A DNA stretch of 64,000 bases from NCBI RefSeq assembly GCF_036038375.1, contig NZ_CP107935.1:1364001-1428000 (forward strand). Reading direction: 5' to 3'. Of the stretch, positions 61,086 through 64,000 are shown in pieces; within the stretch, counting starts at the first letter, position 1; the number at the start of each line of letters is the position of its first letter. Source of the stretch: Streptomyces sp. NBC_00414 (lineage in GTDB: Bacteria; Actinomycetota; Actinomycetes; Streptomycetales; Streptomycetaceae). A model generated the notes under the pieces. That model was not told the DNA's origin and did no database searches. It saw only the letters and a list, made by a program, of their open reading frames with translations. The translations under genes and the position numbers were made by a program.

Positions 61086-63434
61086 TCAGCGCCCGCCGCC
61101 GTAGCCTCCCCCGCCGTAGCCGCCGCCTCCGTAACCCCCACCGCCACCGCCGTAGCCACCCCCTCCGTAGCCGCCTCCTCCTCCTCCGTAACCGCCGTCG
61201 GATCCGTCGTCGTACCAGCAGTAGTAGCCGTAACACGTCCAGCCGGAGGCGGACGCTGTGGGCTGCGGGGTCGGGGACGCCTCGGAAGGCGCGGGCTTCG
61301 GCTCGGCGGGTGGCGGTGTGCGGCTGGGCTTCGGCCCGGTGGCCGCCGTGGGCTTCGGCTTCGCCGTGTCGCCGTCCGTGTACGAGGTGATCCACTCCAT
61401 CTGGAGCGAGTCCACCGAGGTGTCGAACTCCCAGCGCTGGGCCGCTCCGTCGGTACGGGTCCTCAGGACCAGCCCCGTCGCGTCGTCCCCCGAGACGGGG
61501 GCCAGCGCGAGCGTCGGCCGCCCCAGCGGCACCAGGTTTCCCTCCAGGGTGAAGTCGTAGCGGGCGCTCACCCGGTTCTTCTCGCCGTCGCACGACCCGA
61601 GACGGACCGAGGAGGGGAGCCGGGAGTCGAGGCACAGATCCTTGACCGCCAGGCTCCGCAGCAGCCCGTCGCCCTCGTACGACCACTGCTGCCGCTCCGA
61701 GGAGGTGCAGGTGGCGAGGACGACCTCGGCGCCCACACCGACCTTGCCGTCCGCGACACCGGCGCAGTCGCCGCTGCCCTCGTTGCGCAGCCGCCCGCTG
61801 AGCTTGCCGGGGCCCGTGTCGCCTGCGCCGATCCTGGTCGGGACCTCGCTCGGCTCCTCCACCGTGCTCCCGGCGCCCGAGGAACGTGCGGGTTCGTCCC
61901 CGCCTGCGGCCCACAGGACCAGGGGCACGAGGACGCAGCCGCTGACGACGAGTACGGCCAGCGCGAGATCGCGGCGCCGCCGTGGGAAGCGCCGCTCGGT
62001 GTGGCCGGGACCCGCGTCCGCGTGCGGCGGAAGCCGCAGGGCGTGGCGGGGGCCCAGCCGCGGGGCACGGTCGCCGCCCAGGGACGCGTAGGCACGCAGG
62101 TACGAGCCGGTGCCCGCCTGAGCCCCGGCATCCGGGCCGGCAGCCGCGTCCGAATCCGCTCCGCCCGCGCCCTCTCCGCCCCCACGGCCGCCGGAAGCCG
62201 GCCGGGAGCCGGTTTCCCGGTGGGGAGTGGTCTTCCGCCTGGGACTCGCGCCCCAGACGGAGTCGGAATCCGCGTCGAGGCCGCCTGCGGAGTCAGGGAC
62301 GTGACCGGGGCCGGCAACCGAACGTCGTGCGTCTCCCGGGCCACGCCCGGCGCCCGACCGTGGGCCGGGCCCCCGGTGGTAGCCCGTCCTCGGCCCGGCC
62401 CCGGGACCTTCGCCGAGACTCTCGCCCGGCCCCGGCCCGGCTTCGGTCCCTGCTCCGTCGCCCGGATGGGTCTCCGCACCCGGATACGACACCTCGGCCG
62501 AGAAGAAATCTGCTCCCGGGTGGCGGCCGGTGTCCCAGTCGGACCCGGCCCCCGGTGCCGTGGACACCACGGGCCCCGCCGTCGCCTCCTCGCCACCGGT
62601 CCGGCGCCCGGGCCTGGAGTCGAGGTAGTCCAGGGCCGCCCACCCCAGCACCCCCTCGGCCAGCAGGACGGCCGGCCGGTCCCCGGACTGGTTCAGCTGC
62701 TCGGCCGCGTGCGGGCAGTGGTCGCACGCGGCCAGGTGCTGTCGCAGGTCGGGGTCGACGCTGTTGCCGCCCCGCCGGAGCGAGACGTCCAGGAGCCGGC
62801 TGTAACGGCGGCACTCGTCGTCGGGGGCGAGTTCGCGATGGGCTTCGAGGCAGTACTGGCGCAGCAGTTCCCGTGCCCGGTCCAGTGCCTGGGAGGCATC
62901 CTGGACGGTGAGGCCGAGCAGCCGGGCCGGTACGGCGAGCTCCTCGGCCTCGACCTCCGCGTGCCACAGAACGCAGCGGGCGGCCTCGGGCAGCCGTTGG
63001 AACGCGAGGGCCACCATGCGCCGGTTGTTCGGCGGAAGGAGCCGCGCCGCGGCCGACCCCTTGTCGTCCGGGGCGGACTGCAACTCGGGGTGCAGCATCC
63101 CCCGGCGTTTGTCCGCGTCCCATTCGCCCGCTATTCGGCGCACGGCGACCAGCAACTCCGGCCGCCAAGCCGCTCTGGGTCCGACCTGTCGAACCGATTC
63201 CCCGAAGAGGCGGGTGAATGCGGCGGTGGTGAGCATTCCGGCGTACTGCACACCGTTCGTGCACAGCCGGGCGTACGAGAAGACGGGCACCCAGTGCCGG
63301 CCCAGCAGTTCCCCTGCGGGATAGCGGGCGGGCATCTTGCCCGAACCCTTCTTCAGCTCTGCCGCGAGCCGCTCGTCGGTCGTGTCGAACAGGCTGCCGG
63401 TCGCGGGGGAATTCGACGGGGTCGCGTCGTTCAC
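61086..63434 (-). CDS. Sigma-like/zinc-motif/TM/ricin-lectin fusion protein (copy 2) with Gly/Tyr tail
   Basis: The 782-residue product is a paralogue of the protein at 49707. It has sigma-like regions (LLGRHWVPVFSYARLCT and AAWRPELLVAVRRIAGEWDADKRR, then ARCVLWHAEVEAEELAVPARLLGL, read in part), a zinc motif HLAACDHC (H~233), a disordered P/G/R-rich linker (about 265-480), a membrane segment (about 487-510), a ricin-type beta-trefoil (about 545-680) and a C-terminal tail with CYGYYCWYDD and GYGGGG repeats. The zinc motif falls at nearly the same residue number as in copy 1. The start is GTG at 63434, with GGAGGA 8 bases upstream. Confidence 0.82.
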   Translation of the reverse strand: MNDATPSNSPATGSLFDTTDERLAAELKKGSGKMPARYPAGELLGRHWVPVFSYARLCTNGVQYAGMLTTAAFTRLFGESVRQVGPRAAWRPELLVAVRRIAGEWDADKRRGMLHPELQSAPDDKGSAAARLLPPNNRRMVALAFQRLPEAARCVLWHAEVEAEELAVPARLLGLTVQDASQALDRARELLRQYCLEAHRELAPDDECRRYSRLLDVSLRRGGNSVDPDLRQHLAACDHCPHAAEQLNQSGDRPAVLLAEGVLGWAALDYLDSRPGRRTGGEEATAGPVVSTAPGAGSDWDTGRHPGADFFSAEVSYPGAETHPGDGAGTEAGPGPGESLGEGPGAGPRTGYHRGPGPRSGAGRGPGDARRSVAGPGHVPDSAGGLDADSDSVWGASPRRKTTPHRETGSRPASGGRGGGEGAGGADSDAAAGPDAGAQAGTGSYLRAYASLGGDRAPRLGPRHALRLPPHADAGPGHTERRFPRRRRDLALAVLVVSGCVLVPLVLWAAGGDEPARSSGAGSTVEEPSEVPTRIGAGDTGPGKLSGRLRNEGSGDCAGVADGKVGVGAEVVLATCTSSERQQWSYEGDGLLRSLAVKDLCLDSRLPSSVRLGSCDGEKNRVSARYDFTLEGNLVPLGRPTLALAPVSGDDATGLVLRTRTDGAAQRWEFDTSVDSLQMEWITSYTDGDTAKPKPTAATGPKPSRTPPPAEPKPAPSEASPTPQPTASASGWTCYGYYCWYDDGSDGGYGGGGGGYGGGGYGGGGGGYGGGGYGGGGYGGGR
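61089..61200 (-). repeat. Gly/Tyr-rich repeat encoding the lectin-fusion tail
   Basis: The last about 40 residues are GGYGGGGGGYGGGGYGG-type units, encoded by CCGCCGTA-type repeats. Such tails are low complexity and probably slippage-prone. They resemble cell-wall-associated glycine/tyrosine-rich tails. Confidence 0.7.
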
Positions 63435-63834
63435 GTGCGCTTTCCTCCAGGGCCTCTACGCAGAATTAGTCCATACCAACAGGTACGGAAAACGTTGTCT
63501 GCACGCTGACAAGCTGCACCTTGACACAGCGAACCCCCAGGTAACAAGGGAACTCCCGCAATCCCCTTTACCTATCCACGATTTGACGGAGACAAAGTGT
63601 CAACAGGGCGGCCTGGACAATGTATTTCCGAATGACAAACTCCAAGTTACTTGGAGTAAGTACCGGTTTGATGCCAGTGGCCCGCCGCAGCGCCCGCTAT
63701 TCCGTTGGAATATGCAACGCAAGAACGAGCAGAAGGAACGGGTGGCGACACTCGCACCCCCGTTCACCTCCGCGACCTGTCGTCTGATTCGATTGACAGA
63801 ACGAAACCGACAATCACTTTCCGAAGGACGAACC
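63435..63834. other. 400-base intergenic region before the transporter gene
   Basis: This region is markedly AT-richer than the rest of the window. It carries the leader of the lectin-fusion gene on the minus strand and a MerR-type promoter on the plus strand (63632-63662). A 38-codon ORF starting at 63671 has weak support. Other ORFs crossing it look accidental. Confidence 0.45.
63632..63662 (+). promoter_or_regulatory. MerR-type promoter with 19-bp spacer and perfect palindrome
   Basis: ATGACA (63632-63637) and TAAGTA (63657-63662) are separated by 19 bases, and the spacer contains ACTCCAAGT-T-ACTTGGAGT (63639-63657), a perfect 19-base palindrome. A 19-base spacer with a dyad inside it is the hallmark of promoters activated by MerR-family proteins such as SoxR. 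The downstream gene is likely the transporter at 63835. Confidence 0.6.
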
Positions 63835-64000
63835 CTGAGCTCCACACTCGCGACCGCCCTTTCCGCCGTTCTGCTCGTGGCGGTACTGGCCGGTGCCGTG
63901 ATCCGGCCGTTCGGCCTGCCGGAGGCCACCGTGGCCGTGCCGGCCGCCGCACTGGTGATGGCCACCGGCGCCATCTCCCTCGACCACGCCCGGGCCGAGG
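63835..64000 (+). CDS. N-terminal part of an ArsB/SLC13-like membrane transporter (partial)
   Basis: The frame reads LSSTLATALSAVLLVAVLAG and then AVIRPFGLPEATVAVPAAAL before the window ends, with two hydrophobic segments. This resembles the N-terminus of ArsB/SLC13-type permeases, which begin with a segment followed by a GLPEA-type motif. AAGGA lies 6 bases before a CTG at 63835, which would be a rare start; a TTG at 63793 is the alternative. The truncation at the window edge prevents a firm call. Confidence 0.5.
   Translation, partial: MSSTLATALSAVLLVAVLAGAVIRPFGLPEATVAVPAAALVMATGAISLDHARAE

Overview
The window is a stretch of a Streptomyces-type actinobacterial chromosome. Supporting signs are very high GC with strong third-position bias, frequent GTG starts, ATGA/GTGA start-stop overlaps, several SpoIIE-type phosphatases, ECF sigma factors, a Streptomyces subtilisin inhibitor, a streptogrisin-like protease and the short GC-rich intergenic repeat built around 'GGGGCGCGAGGAACTGCGCG'. 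I saw no tRNA, rRNA, CRISPR array, insertion sequence or prophage. The accessory content suggests a chromosome arm or arm-proximal region, but that is inference.

Layout. 1-7.8 kb: a hypothetical gene, a ZTP riboswitch with a folD paralogue, an ECF sigma factor with a membrane-anchored partner, divergent from an orphan cytochrome oxidase subunit I (ctaD) and a small membrane protein, then an M6 metalloprotease. 7.9-12 kb: a GH5 endoglycoceramidase-like enzyme and a TetM/OtrA-type ribosomal protection protein preceded by a possible translated leader ORF. 12.2-19.2 kb: a six-gene, tightly overlapping molybdenum hydroxylase operon (2Fe-2S, Mo and FAD subunits, MoxR ATPase, VWA protein, XdhC maturation factor). 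19.2-24.8 kb: a phosphoesterase and two divergent SpoIIE phosphatases. 24.9-27.6 kb: a streptogrisin-like protease with a repetitive acidic tail and a DJ-1/PfpI protein. 28.0-34.3 kb: a double-glycine leader peptide with a complete NHLP-type export cassette (HlyD-like adaptor, C39 peptidase/ABC exporter, second ABC exporter) and no modifying enzyme. 34.5-41.4 kb: a DHA2 efflux pump, then an opposite-strand operon of a lipoprotein binding protein, a fused two-domain peptide/nickel-type permease and an MFS transporter, plus a GNAT. 41.5-49.6 kb: regulators (degenerate protein, STAS, tandem MerR), the subtilisin inhibitor, small conserved proteins, an NCS1 permease and an FMN lactate monooxygenase-like enzyme. 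49.7-63.4 kb: two paralogous sigma-like/zinc-motif/TM/ricin-lectin fusions flank an ECF41-type sigma factor coupled to an orphan qcrB, a large GH2 enzyme and a third SpoIIE phosphatase. The window ends in the start of an ArsB/SLC13-like transporter behind a MerR-type promoter.

Themes. Two respiratory-chain paralogues (ctaD, qcrB) each sit beside an ECF sigma factor, and their upstream regions share a GTCACA core, so they may be alternative subunits switched on together. The NHLP cassette and the pair of sigma/zinc-motif/lectin fusions are the most novel-looking systems. All functional calls come from reading the sequence; no database search was run.
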